Shown here in pieces: positions 19,952 to 35,500 of a stretch of 64,000 nt of DNA (the stretch's first letter is position 1; the number at the start of each line of letters is the position of its first letter). The notes under the pieces are model-generated. The model was not told the origin of the DNA, did no database searches, and saw only the letters and a list, made by a program, of their open reading frames with translations. The stretch comes from Acanthaster planci (taxonomy: Eukaryota > Echinodermata > Asteroidea > Valvatida > Acanthasteridae). Where the stretch lies: assembly GCF_001949145.1 (NCBI RefSeq), contig NW_019091678.1, positions 136,782 through 200,781 on the forward strand, given 5' to 3'. A program made the position numbers and the translations under genes.

Positions 19952-21872
19952 ATGGCTTCCTCGATTTTGGTTGCGGATTATGGGTCGTCTGATGCAGAAA
20001 GTGAGGAGGAAACTTCATCGGAGAAATCTCAGCAAGTGGAGAGAGGGTAACTCAGTGAATCGTTACTATTTTGTTCATTATTTAGGTTAAATTCTTCAGT
20101 CAAAAGACCACATTTCGCTGACTAAACCGATTTGGACGATTTGAGGGCCGGTTCCCGGTGCTTGGCATGCAGGCTAACTTTCATGAATGTTATGGCCTAA
20201 ACCAGGCCTACAATACTTCCAGATTGTGCTGTACTTGCCAGACCTATGTGCAAACTCCTATCTTTTCTTTTTTGATTTCCTGACCCCATCAAAATGAAAG
20301 CTGAGTTATGATTGGTCATTGGAATGGAAGCAAATTGGGCCCATCACAATGTGACTTTTATCTGGGTGACCATGGTGACAGGAAAACAAGAAGGAAAAGA
20401 TAGGAGCTGTAGGCCTAAGTAATACATGTATGTATTGCAACTGATCAAACTGCCATGCAGCTGACAGTGATTGAGAGTACATGCTGCTGATTTTTTGTAG
20501 TGTGGATGGGTGAAATAAAAAAAATGCTCAAGTTCAAGAATTTCACCATTTTTTTAATGAGGATATAGGCCCCTGAATAAACCTCCCCATCAGACATCTA
20601 GCTTCACCAAGACGGCATGTTTGAAATTTTGTTGCACAAATAACTGTGATGGCAGAGTAAGTTGGCACAATCAAAACAGCCAAAATGTGTTTATGTGAGT
20701 TTTCACATATATGTAGCTAACTGTAAGGTTTGTATAAACCTACAGTTCTGGAAGTAGGTGATGTAACTGACTGGCCCCAGTAATCAAATACATACAGTAA
20801 ACATCAATGATTAAAACGTGGTTCAGTGACCATGTAGACTCCATGCCCCAAATATTGCCATTTATTCTGAAAACAAACCAGCCAGATTTCCCAAAAGTTG
20901 TTGAAATTAGGGACTTAGCGACTGTTTAATCACGGATGCTAATTTACATCATACATGTAATTGTTCATTCACTTAGGCCTAGGCCTACCCTGCCTTGTCA
21001 TTATTGTGGTTTAACAAAAATTGGTCTCAAACTATTAAAAACTGAAGCAGTTGGATAACATTAGCATGATTTATCTGAAGAAATGCTTATATTCACTTGA
21101 AAGTTAAGACCAAGGAATAATTTTTCTTTGCAGAATTATTTTAAAATTTAAATACATGTAATGCCTTGAAATTTTGTCTTGTAGCTTGCAGCCACCAGCA
21201 GGAGTAAATCTACTCGCCAGCACTGGTGACAAATCAGACAGTGATGCAGACAGTGATGGGGATGTCAAAGGAGTAAGGACTAGCACAACGTCTTCCAAGA
21301 CAAAGACAAATACCGCGGGTGACAAAGAGCTGGAGAAGTTGCCTCTGCCCAGTGCGTTTGGGACGGATATCCAACACAGACCGCTGGGGACAACAGCAGG
21401 GCCAGCGTCCTCCTCCATCTATGCTAACCCATTTGAGCAGGCAGAGCAGCACAAACTGTCCATTCTAGAGCAGCACGTCAAGCTCACCTCAACCCAGGGG
21501 AAGGAGGCAGAGCTTGGGGGCAAGAAGACAATCTGTTGGAAGTTCCGAAAAGGCAGGTGCCGCTTCGGACACACTTGCAAGTTTGCCCACGACAGCGACA
21601 TCCCCACAATGCTGGCCCCAAGCAGCCAGGCAGAGGGGATGAGCAACGATCCGGCAGTGAACAGTAGGATTGGCTATCCGGTGCAAACCAGGGGGGTTTA
21701 TGATCAGGGGTTATGGACCGAGCAAGGGGCGGAAGAGGATGGTAATGATGGGGAACAGTTGAAGCGAAAGCGACGGCCAGGCTTGAGCCAGACCCTCAAC
21801 CCTTCCAAGAAAGTGATGACAGCTTTCTCCAGGCAAAGGAGTAGAGCGAGCCCTTGGTCACAGCACAGATGA
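19952..21872 (+). CDS. Single CCCH-type zinc finger protein (two exons, 260 aa)
   Basis: Exon 1 is 19952-20046 (donor GTAACT, phase 2) and exon 2 is 21185-21872 after a CTTGTAG acceptor. The joined frame is 783 bases including TGA. The start MASSILVADYGSSDAESEEE is an acidic Ser/Glu-rich N-terminus. Near residues 145-165 lies a C-x7-C-x5-C-x3-H finger (CWKFRKGRCRFGHTCKFAH), the usual RNA-binding CCCH form. A basic patch, LKRKRRPGLS, in the C-terminal part could act as a nuclear localisation signal, and the protein ends in Arg/Ser-rich FSRQRSRASPW. I expect a nuclear RNA-associated role; I do not recognise the exact orthologue. The intron carries a small MITE. The 3' UTR probably ends after AATAAA at 22106. 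Confidence 0.82.
20255..20407. mobile_element. Small inverted-repeat MITE in the CCCH gene intron
   Basis: Termini ctcctatcttttctttt and aaggaaaagataggag are inverted, imperfect over about 35 bases, with about 150 bases in total and no coding frame. Confidence 0.55.
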
Positions 21873-22105
21873 AGTTTTCCATGGCAGCTTACTCCAATCC
21901 ACAATCCTCTCCAAGCACAGGACATTACATTGCCACGATTTCCAAAGATCATCTGGAAATCTTGCTGTTAGTCCTGGCAGCACCAGACAGCCATCGTTGA
22001 TAACAAGATCCCCAAAAATGCCCTCCCTAGTAGGCCATGTAATCATTCAAAATTTGATGGCTTTTGACAGTACTTGTACTTCAGTGACAGTACTCACTCA
22101 CTGAG

Positions 22106-22111
22106 AATAAA
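22106..22111 (+). terminator. Polyadenylation signal of the CCCH gene
   Basis: AATAAA 234 bases after the stop codon, the first such hexamer downstream. It implies a short 3' UTR ending near 22130. Sequence from there to 22446 shows nothing further. Confidence 0.5.
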
Positions 22112-22446
22112 GATTGTGGATGTTTATTAATTTTGGAAACACAAGCCTTTGTCCAAGTGTCCCAAAGATACTAATAAAAAAATAGTACTTGTTGCAATAT
22201 TTGTACTTCTATATGATAAGCAGCACTGCTGGGGATACATGTAGGTTTATTGAGAACAAAATGTCAGGATGCCACATGCAAGGCAGCATTTTTTAGAAGT
22301 TTTCTCTTTCAGTCTTCCCATTTAGCAATTGTTAAGGGTTTCTGTATAAATATTTGATCCAGAATTACCAAATCTAGCTGCTCGACCTTGATGCTGCTAG
22401 AATACTGTATCAAGAAAGAAGGAATTCAATGAGTAATATACTTGTT

Positions 22447-25400
22447 TATGTAAGGGTCATTCCATGTCAGAACAACACACCTTTTGACCTTAGGTCTTCA
22501 GATTTTTATAAAAATTGCTGTGATTGTAGACACCAATGAAAGATAGATACATGCCAATTTTTAGAGGAATCCACCCTTCCATGTGGTCGGGGCAGATGTC
22601 CAAAAAATGGACAGTTTTAACTTAAAAATCTGCCTTTTAAGTGAAAATGAAACTTAAGGTTCAAAATTTCATCAAATATTTACAAATTTAATAGCAAAAT
22701 AATTGAAAATACATGCTTTTTTCACTGGTAATGTGAAAATTTGGTTTTATGAATCAAGGGTCATGATGACCTTTGACATATACCTGTGACCTTTGACCCC
22801 ACTTTAAAAAAAGTATCATTAATTTTATTTTAAATAAAATGTTTTCGAAAGTATGGTTCCTTCTCTAGTAGTACCCACTCAAATCTTTCTGGGCACTTTA
22901 AAATCAAAAAAGGTTATGGCCATTTTCTATGGTTATGTCAATCCACAAAGTAAGAATTTTGAAGTTCCAACGGTAGAAGTTCTGCCAAACCAAATGCTCC
23001 TGAAATGAAATAACCGAAGTTATTAGTAACCGCAGATGGTCTGTTCTTACAAAACCACTTTAAACTACACAATGTCGCAATCAATATTCCTTTTAATCGC
23101 TATATTAACGATGGAACATTATATTACTTACCTTAAATTTCTTTGATGATTCTCACACACTTCGTGCTAATTTCTGATGAAATGTGTTTCACTAGAAGGT
23201 GTGATCGCAGAAGTGGATGTGGAGAGAATGCGTGCAGCTGTCTAGTGCCCTTGATAGTCACTGCTGATGAGAATCTGTTCTCCAGGAATTCTTCACACTG
23301 TACCATTTCGGTTGTATCCACGTAATTGAAATGTATTCCTGGAATATTGACCTTTGCCCACGTATAGAACTGATGTGCATTTAAGATTTGATCTTTGTAG
23401 GGCCTCTGCAGACTGGCTTAAGCCAAACGCTTTACAGTTCCACCCAATCCATCACAAGGTACTTTGCCATGAGACGTGACAAAGAAATGCCGCTTAGCAT
23501 CAGATGAAAAATCATCTGATGTAGAGGATCGGTCCGAGAAGTGGTACACTTTGTGGACTGGTGCTTGCATTGTGTCTGCAAGGTATTATGCAGCCTTCGC
23601 TAGAAACAGTAGACTGTGTTGGAGTGAGGTGATTTGAAATTACAATAAAGTTGAAATGGGAAAGCTGAATGTCCCTTATGTCGATTACAAATGGATGGAG
23701 TGTTGCTTGTTCATTTGTCCAGTGAAAGCCCTGTGATGAATCTTGAACAACAAATGCATAATTTTCTGAAAAGTCGCCGAGAACAATAATCTCACTAGGC
23801 TGCAACTCTGACTTCAGATGACCCAGGAATTTTGCCTGCTGATCCACAATGAACTCATGTCGCTTCAACCGAAACAGCTTCTCTAAAAACCCATCACAGA
23901 ATTCATCAACTCCAGCCGTCATGGTTTCCAATATTAACATATCTATTGATATCCACTGCTTGTAGCATATTTCACCAATAGCCTCATCTTCTGTTTCTTC
24001 AACCTGAGGACATGAGGCACAGTCTCCTAGGAAGCAGTCTGTAAAGCCAGGATTACAAGTAATTTCAGCGAGTAGGGTTTTGTAGGATATTCAAAAGTGG
24101 GGATGTCAAGGGCATGCATCATCAACTTTGCATTTTGATGGACTGTACAGACACACACCGAATGGGTACCACTGCAGTTTGTACTACCAGCCAAAACACA
24201 ATACTTGGGCCTTAGGTCAGCAAATTTAGAGAAGCCGATTTTCATTTCTGGATACTTGTCCTCAAATGCCCTGTAAGCTTCATCTAAGTTACACAAAATC
24301 AGCCGTTTCTGATAGTTAACCCTTCTGTCACCTTCTCAGATGGAAACTTTGTCCTTTGTGCCAGGCAGCATTCTGCTAATTTCATCACTTTTGTAAAATG
24401 ACTTTACTTGGTTGACAACATCAGCGTCCACAGTGTTTCCGCTTCGTGGATTGGGTGAAGAGAGAATTCCAGACAGAGCATATGAAGAAAACAAAAACAG
24501 AAATGATGTTAACTTAGGGTCAGTTTAACAAATATCAAGCAGGAACATTCATGATTACAAACTTGACAGCTCCAACCATGTGTTTACTCTTTGAATAAGT
24601 ATACCGGAGCCTGTTTCAATAGACCTAATTGGCTCTTTTTTTGCCAGGAAGATGAGCACGATTCTATTCCACGTGAAATCATTACAACATTCTTAAATGT
24701 ACATGAAAGTAGTCTTTTTAAAAAATGAACAATTGCCATCCAATCACTAGTTTGAAACTCCTGCATTGTTTGGTGAATACTCCAGCTTTTCGGTCGGAGT
24801 GTGAGAATCTGAAGTTTCTCGCTGTTGGTAGCTGTAGCAAATTTTTCTTTCAACTGTTCCAACATTTCCTCTGAGGCTTTGGCTGTGGTACCTGTTCTAT
24901 ACCAAGCTGTGATTGAAGACGGCTTCCAATGGCTTTCAGCTTGCTCTGTTGGTACTTCTTCTTTCCAAGTTTTTTGCGTGTGATTGGAGATACACCAATG
25001 GTCTCAAGAGCTTGATTTACTGAGGAGATTGATGCTGCAGCAGCTACATCATGTATTGGTGTTTGTGATGGATAGGCTTGACTACAGTAGTTGATGGTTC
25101 ATCAATAACTGATGGATGAGAACTTGAAGATGTTTGAGGTTCAGGGCAAGGTTGAGGGCAAGCTTAGCACTGACAAAAGACAACTGCAACAGAGTTTCTT
25201 TCCTGGTATAAGACCAAGATATTGATATGTTTGGGACTGCTGCAATGTACCTTGCTCACATGTACTTGAAGGGGATCACAACACCTCCGCTGATCATTAG
25301 CAGAATACAACTTTGCAAGTTGTTTAAAATTGCGGATGCTGCTTAATGTTTCACAACCTGATCCAAGACATAAACACAGTAATTCATCATCACTTGGGTA

Positions 25401-26391
25401 GTAATGTTCGGTGTCATCAGAACACACCTCATTGAGGTATTTTCTAACTGAACACTAGACCATTGTGTTATCCTACAGTACCATATATCTAAAGGATACA
25501 TCTTGGATATCTACCAAAAATCCTCTAGTTGCCCACCTGAAATCCACAAGAGTTTACTGCTTTGCTCATAAAGCTTGCTGCACAACACCAAATCCTTTCA
25601 CACTGCTCACTATGTCACTTAGAAAGACTCACACTGTTGGCTTACTGTACTCCAACGTGATTGTGCAATGTTCAAGGGCAAGTAAGGGTAAGGCAAGGGT
25701 AAGTAGTGTGGCGCTCTCAAGTGTAATACTTTGTCCAGTCAACACAAAGAAACATTTCCTCACTGACTTCCCAAAACATTGGCCTCTGTTTTGCTCCTAA
25801 TACAGGCTCCCCAAATGAAATGATAATCTTGTGTGAGATTGCTCTGTATCAAACCACTAGCAGCTTCATTAGTTTCATTTCAAGGTACAGAATGTTTGAG
25901 TACAAACTCTTCTGTTAGGGCTACATACAAAATTTACATTTTCAGAAAAATGGCCATAACTTTATTGTTTTAAAGTGCCCAGAAAGATTTAAGTGGGTAC
26001 TACTAGAGAAGGAACCATACTTTCAAAACATTTTGTTTAAAAAAATTTAAGGATACTTTTCTTAAAAATGGGTCAAAGGTATGCGTTAAAGGTCATCATG
26101 ACCCTTGATTCATAAAACCAAATGTTCAAATCATCAGTGAAAAGAGCATGTATTTCCAATTATTTTGATACCAAATAAAATATGCGATGAAAATTTTGAA
26201 AGTTATGTTTCATTTTAACTTAAAAGGCACATTTTTAAGCTAAAACTGTCCATTTTGGACATCTGCCCCAACCACATTCTTCTAATAATTGGCATATATG
26301 TATCTTTTATTGCTGTCTACAATCACAGCAATTTTTATACAAATCTGATGACTTGAGGTCAAAAGGTGTGTTGGTCTGACATGGAATGACC
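22447..26391. mobile_element. DNA transposon with inverted repeats of almost 500 bp, decayed
   Basis: The left end (gggtcattccatgtcag at 22447) and right end (ctgacatggaatgaccc ending 26391) are inverted copies. The similarity continues inwards for almost 500 bases: ttctctagtagtacccac near 22860 matches gtgggtactactagagaa near 26000. Between the arms lies a minus-strand transposase remnant. I see no clear target-site duplication. The family looks like a cut-and-paste element common in invertebrate genomes, but I cannot name the superfamily. Confidence 0.78.
23512..25440 (-). pseudogene. Broken transposase of the long-inverted-repeat transposon
   Basis: Consecutive minus-strand pieces, separated by stops and frameshifts, read as one ancestral protein. 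In order they are a Cys-containing N-terminal piece (25427-25164), a Lys-rich linker (RKKLGKKKYQQSKLKAIGS near 24990), a middle piece (24865-24584), VDADVVNQVKSFYKSDEISR ending KDKVSI followed by an in-frame TGA (about 24340), SKFADLRPKYCVLAG with GTHSVCVCTVHQN (24296-24027), and a C-terminal piece with ILVLYQ-type and IIVLGDFSENYAF...QGFHW...TLHPF motifs (23940-23512). The Asp and Glu in GDFSE are candidate catalytic-core residues. Not functional as it stands. Confidence 0.7.
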
Positions 26392-28344
26392 CATAAGCTT
26401 GGTCACTGAAAAATTTTTGAAATATAGGTTAATTTGCAACCAGCATGAAGACATTGTGCAGTTTTTGTGAAAATGGTGACATTCTGGAATCTGTATAAAT
26501 ATTCAGTTGGGCCCATCTGTGGTGTGGTAGGTTTGGCTTCATGCTTATCTCTAATAGTAAATGTTAAAATAATTGACATATTCACATCTGCTTATAGTAT
26601 TTAGCCTCTACATGTATACATGTATCACCATTTTATGCGAGCACAGAAAGGACCCTTGACGTGATTCTTGTGTACATGTAGGTGTTCCAGAACAGACATT
26701 TGGTTCAGGGACTTGGAAATGCGACACACACATTAAGCACACTTGGTTTTTCACCACCAAAGATTTTATTTTCAAAAATACACAAACATGACAAATCAAT
26801 GTGTAACATTCCTACACCAAAAAAGAGGGAAGTCGCAAATAAAGTACATCTGGCGAAAAAGGAACACAAACTTTTGTCAAGAATTAAGTGAAATTTCAAC
26901 ACGGAAATCATCATGTACAGAACCTGTGGATTTGTGACAAGTAAATGATGAAAAAAATCCATATTTATGTGCAGAAAACCTGAAAAGCCAGACAAGTTGT
27001 TTATGGTGTACAATATCTTGATATCAAATGTGCCACCATGCAGTGCAGTCAAAGCGAAAAAAATGCAAAGCTGAAAAATAATGAGTAACACAAAACAAGA
27101 TCTTCTTTCTGCAGGTGTCAATGTGTTAAATGCTTTTAAAATACTGGAAACACCTGGCATTTTGCAAAGTATGTAAATAACTATGCCTTGGAAATACATG
27201 TATTTGCCGGTAAATGTAATTTCAATACTTGCATTCTGTGGTCACAAATGAGTACAAACACGGTGGCAACAGAGAGAAGTATGGTGCAAACCAGAGCTGC
27301 ATAAAGGGAGAGCAGCACCAGCTTCAGATTTTGGAAGAAAATGGCCGTTCATTACGTGGACAGTAGAGCGTGCGCCTATTGTATGCCAACTGTCCATGTC
27401 CAGTGGCAAAATTGTTCCTAACAGTGGTGACACTTATATTGTAACTCTCCATACACGGCTCTTGTGTGAACTAGTTCAAGCACAGACTAGTTTTTCTAAC
27501 TCCAGACAGGGGTATCCTGCATTGCCTGCACTTCCTGATCTCCAGCCCTGCCTTGCTCTTGGTAGTTTCATCTTTAAGTGTACATATGCGATATCCAAAA
27601 TTACCCATGGAAGGTGACTATTTTTAAACAGGCAACTGACATTCAATTTGACCCTTTTTTTTCCCAGTCATTTGCACTGTATTCCCAAAAGAAATACCTG
27701 CTTTCAAATTTGTAGTGTACTGTTAAACATTCACTACAACCTAAGCAAGAAACAAGAATCCACCAAAACAATGATTCACAAAATTAGGTGTAGAACTGAG
27801 GGATTTCATAAACATTACCAAATTATATTGGCACATGGTAAAATGACGAGAGAAACAGGTCTAGCTTGAAGAAAAGAGCAAAAATAAAAAGAAAAAAATT
27901 ACTGCAATATCAACAGAAAAAATATTTAAATGGCACATGAAGCGCAAATGACTGGGTTCTCCACTTGTCATACGTATATGCAGGTATTATGTCCGGGGGA
28001 CTTACAAAAATGTGGAGTTACCCAAGTTTGATTGACATCCGTGCCAGAAAAATACTTCAAAATTGCTTCATAATGCCACAGGACAGTTAAGAGTCAAAAC
28101 ACAAATTCTTAACAACTTGGGACCTCGAAGGATCCAGGCACCTCATGTAGTTTGCCAGTGATCTATTTTGTCATATATTGCTTTTATCATTCAGCGTGCT
28201 GACTTTTTAGCTGACAGTGGCAGATTAAATCAGCAATGGGATAAATATGAAGTTGCATGTCCAACTAAATTACAATTTTCAGACGAACAGAGTTTCAAAA
28301 AAACTTGTAACTGTCCTGTGGCAGGTAATTTGAACAAGTAAAGA
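26392..28344 (-). other. Probable TMED2 3' UTR and flank
   Basis: No gene is supportable in this stretch. A minus-strand AATAAA (26770-26765) about 1.6 kb past the TMED2 stop suggests a long 3' UTR ending near 26750. A 164-codon open frame at 27199-26705 falls inside it and has no recognisable features. Confidence 0.45.
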
Positions 28345-32306
<3,962 letters not shown>

Positions 32307-32394
32307 GTTCACGTAGTTTTTGTAACAATTTGCAAAATGTTAACTCGTCAGTTCCATACGTTCCAGCAGCAGTACATCATGTACATGTACACTG

Positions 32395-32500
32395 TACATG
32401 TACGTATATTACACTGTCCGTATAGCTTCAGTTACTGCATGTGTGCCACGTCGCCTTACACTGCGCATGTGCACAATAAGTGCCGCGTCGAAATTATTTT
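32395..32500 (-). promoter_or_regulatory. Candidate TMED2 promoter region
   Basis: Just upstream of the start codon lies a stretch richer in CpG, with ctgcgcatgtgc (about 32461-32472), close to the NRF1 form GCGCATGCGC typical of housekeeping promoters. No TATA box is apparent. The position is inferred. Confidence 0.3.
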
Positions 32501-35500
32501 GGCTACGGCTGAGAATAAGACGTGCGCTTATGAGGAAGCCGTTGTTGCTGGCGGAGCCTAGCCAAGTAAGTTGGGCACAGCAAGCAGGCCCAAGTTGGGA
32601 GATGTCGGGTTTCGCAATTCGGTTGAGGACAAATTCGGTGGACAAAACTTGGTCCTTGTCCATCGTGGAGCTCGATATATCTAACGAGAGGATTCCCCCC
32701 GCAGTATAACCAGAGGCCTTGACGTGTTCAAAGTATGAGGTTGACTAAGTGAGTGCACGCATCAAGCCCCAGTCGTGCTTATGCCCCAATCTTAGCATCC
32801 AACCCAACTATATAATAGCCCAATTAGATACCATCCCAACTATAGTTGGGGCTGATGAGCAGGTGTCGGTCGCTTCACCACGTTGCACTCCCTCCCCCCC
32901 CTCCGCATCACTTTGCCACAAAACACTTCCCCCATTGCCATTTAGCCCCCATCTCCATTCACCACGGCCGCCACTTCGCACCATTCCCACTTCGCCCCAG
33001 CTGTGCTTGATTGTGGTTTGGAAATTCCGTCTTTTTTCAGTGTGGGTGGCGTGGATAGCGGACCCCGCGTGATAACGGATTTATGATAATTACATGACAA
33101 CAATGAGAGAAACGGGACGATCTGTCTTTTTAAAATTTTCATCGTGAGTTTCCCTTTAGTCCTCAATGGATCTCCCGTATTAGGCTTCTTCCATTTCAAT
33201 CCTTTTGTTTGAGCCATTTACTTTTGTAATTCCATTTCAAAACAAGCTTGACTTTTAAAGACAGAAATCAAACAAGTACACGTCTCTTCTTTGTATTCTC
33301 CTTTAGCAATTATATTTGCTGGTAGTGTCTTGAAAGTTCACATAAGGTTAACTTCGGGGTAATTAATCAGACCAACACACAACAAGCACAGCGGGGTAGT
33401 GACTGCTGGCTGTGGGGGTGTCCCCCCCCCCGCAGTTATGAATTCCAGTCTACAAGTTGAGCTCCGGTCGGCAAATTAATGAACCCAAAATTTATACATA
33501 AACGAAATACGTTGGCTATCGGTATTTTCCGCCTTGAAGCATGAAATTTTCCGTACCCACAGAGTTCCCGGAACAGTTCCCGGCAGTTTACACGACAGGA
33601 GGAGAGCGAACAACTTACAAGTCAGCACAATTGACTCGATTTAACCCCCCCCCCCAATGCCTTTGCTACGCCCCTGACTAAACACTGGACGGTATCGTCT
33701 GACTGGCGTCCGTGGTTTGACACCCGAGATTGTCTGACACTACCAGCACACTGAGTGTGAAACAAATTCACTTGAAGAGTAACAGTGAACCTAAAGTTTG
33801 AATAATATTTTGGTGAAACACACATGTACAATTTTGGCATACTAGCTTCACTCCTTACGGCGCAGGGTTGCTGTCTTCGCATACTGCGCACTGCACGCGT
33901 ACACTCCTGTACAAAGCAAATGTGCTTCACCCATATACTGGATAGGACATCGCGGCCAAAACGCGTCCCGGCCGCGTATGCTTATTTTCAGGAGGGTAAA
34001 TAACGAGCGTCGGGAATTTCGTTGCGTGTACTTTCAAATGGAATTTTTCAAAAACCGGTTGATTTTTTTGCTTCAATCGTCAGATTTCAAAGAAAAACTG
34101 AATTCTGCACTTGGAATTGATATATTTGGAACGAATAATGGTTGAGGTGTACGCAGCAGTGAATTACCGGGGATCAACGTCAAGTTAGAAGAAGGAACAG
34201 AAGGAAATGTGAGTCGCACTTTTTTTTTTGTTTCAGAAAGCTTCTCAAGTTGTACTTGATAATGCTTGGAAATTTATGACATTCTATCTAGCCTTTTAGG
34301 CTTTTTATCTCTAAGTTGGGACCGTCTGAAATGTTACTTATTGGCAAAATTGGTTTCAAACTGCTAGATGAGTAATTTGTCGTTTATTTTTCCCCAGATT
34401 TCACCAGAAAAACCTCCAAGACAGCCATGATTTGTGTTTGTCGGATCTAAAGGCGCACTGAACCTAAATCGTGTGACAGACGATGTGATATGAGTGACAG
34501 AATTCTTCTTCAGAGCAGAGATGAAACCAAAGTGAGAATCAGAGTGCTCACGTTTCTGTTGAATGAAGTTACAAACAAGGGAATTCAAAGCCTTCAACGC
34601 AATGAAAGAAACTTTGTCTACATAACATAATTATTCGTTCTCAGTTAAAACTGACTTTTTATGCCGGAAAGTAGTTGTTAAATGTAAATCTTTCAGCTGA
34701 TTAATAAGTGTCTGTTTTAAAAACGGTAGTAAGTTAGTATTGTCGCTCATTTAAAGCTGCGCTCACAGAAAAGATTCTCTCACAACCATATGCCGCATGT
34801 CGGTTTTCAATAAAATTTGCTCGATATACGAATGGATTTTATTTAGTACAATTTTTCCTGAGAGTGTGTAAAATTAAAATAATTTTATGTGTGATTTTTT
34901 TCAGTGTTGGCTCATCGAAACCAGACGGGAAAACACATGGACAGTTTGGACATCATATGTACTGACAAAACCTATTGCATGTCCTTATGGAATTCTCAAA
35001 GTTTTACACACTGAACAAATCTCGATTGAACCAACCCAAAGTGAAAAGATTGCTGGAGCGAAACCGTAGACAATAGGTGTAAAAATGAATTAAAAACAAA
35101 GACACACAAAAGCAGGTTAACATTATCCCTTTCGAGTGGGTTAGTTAATAAGAAAATGGCCAGTTATTTCCGGAAATGATATTCTTGCATTTTCTCTTTT
35201 TTGGCTTGTTTTCGGGAGGGAAGCCGAGGACTTAGCCATCATCCCATGAGAAAAAGGTTATGTTGACCAGAAATGCACGGCATACAGCATCACATTGTTC
35301 GGCCGCGCATTTTGTGCACAAACAATGCGCGATGACTTATCCAGTATAATGGAGATCAGTGGTACTGACTCACTGCCTAGGCGTGCGAGTTTATGCGCGT
35401 TTGATGCAAGGCACGCTGAGTACGCGCAACGAATTTATTCTCGTGTGGACGCCGCCAACGCGTACCCCCGCGCGTGCCATTAAGAACCACGGACGTATAT

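Noticed and set aside
21104-22046. Several open frames opposite or overlapping the CCCH gene
   Set aside because: They are antisense or shifted shadows of the GC-richer coding exon.
26705-27199. 164-codon minus-strand open frame with hydrophobic stretches
   Set aside because: It lies in the probable TMED2 3' UTR, is low-complexity and AT-driven, and has no recognisable domain or splice support.
32398-33072. Plus-strand open frames upstream of TMED2, considered as a divergent gene
   Set aside because: Shadow of a CpG-richer promoter region; no homology, no splice sites and frames overlap one another.
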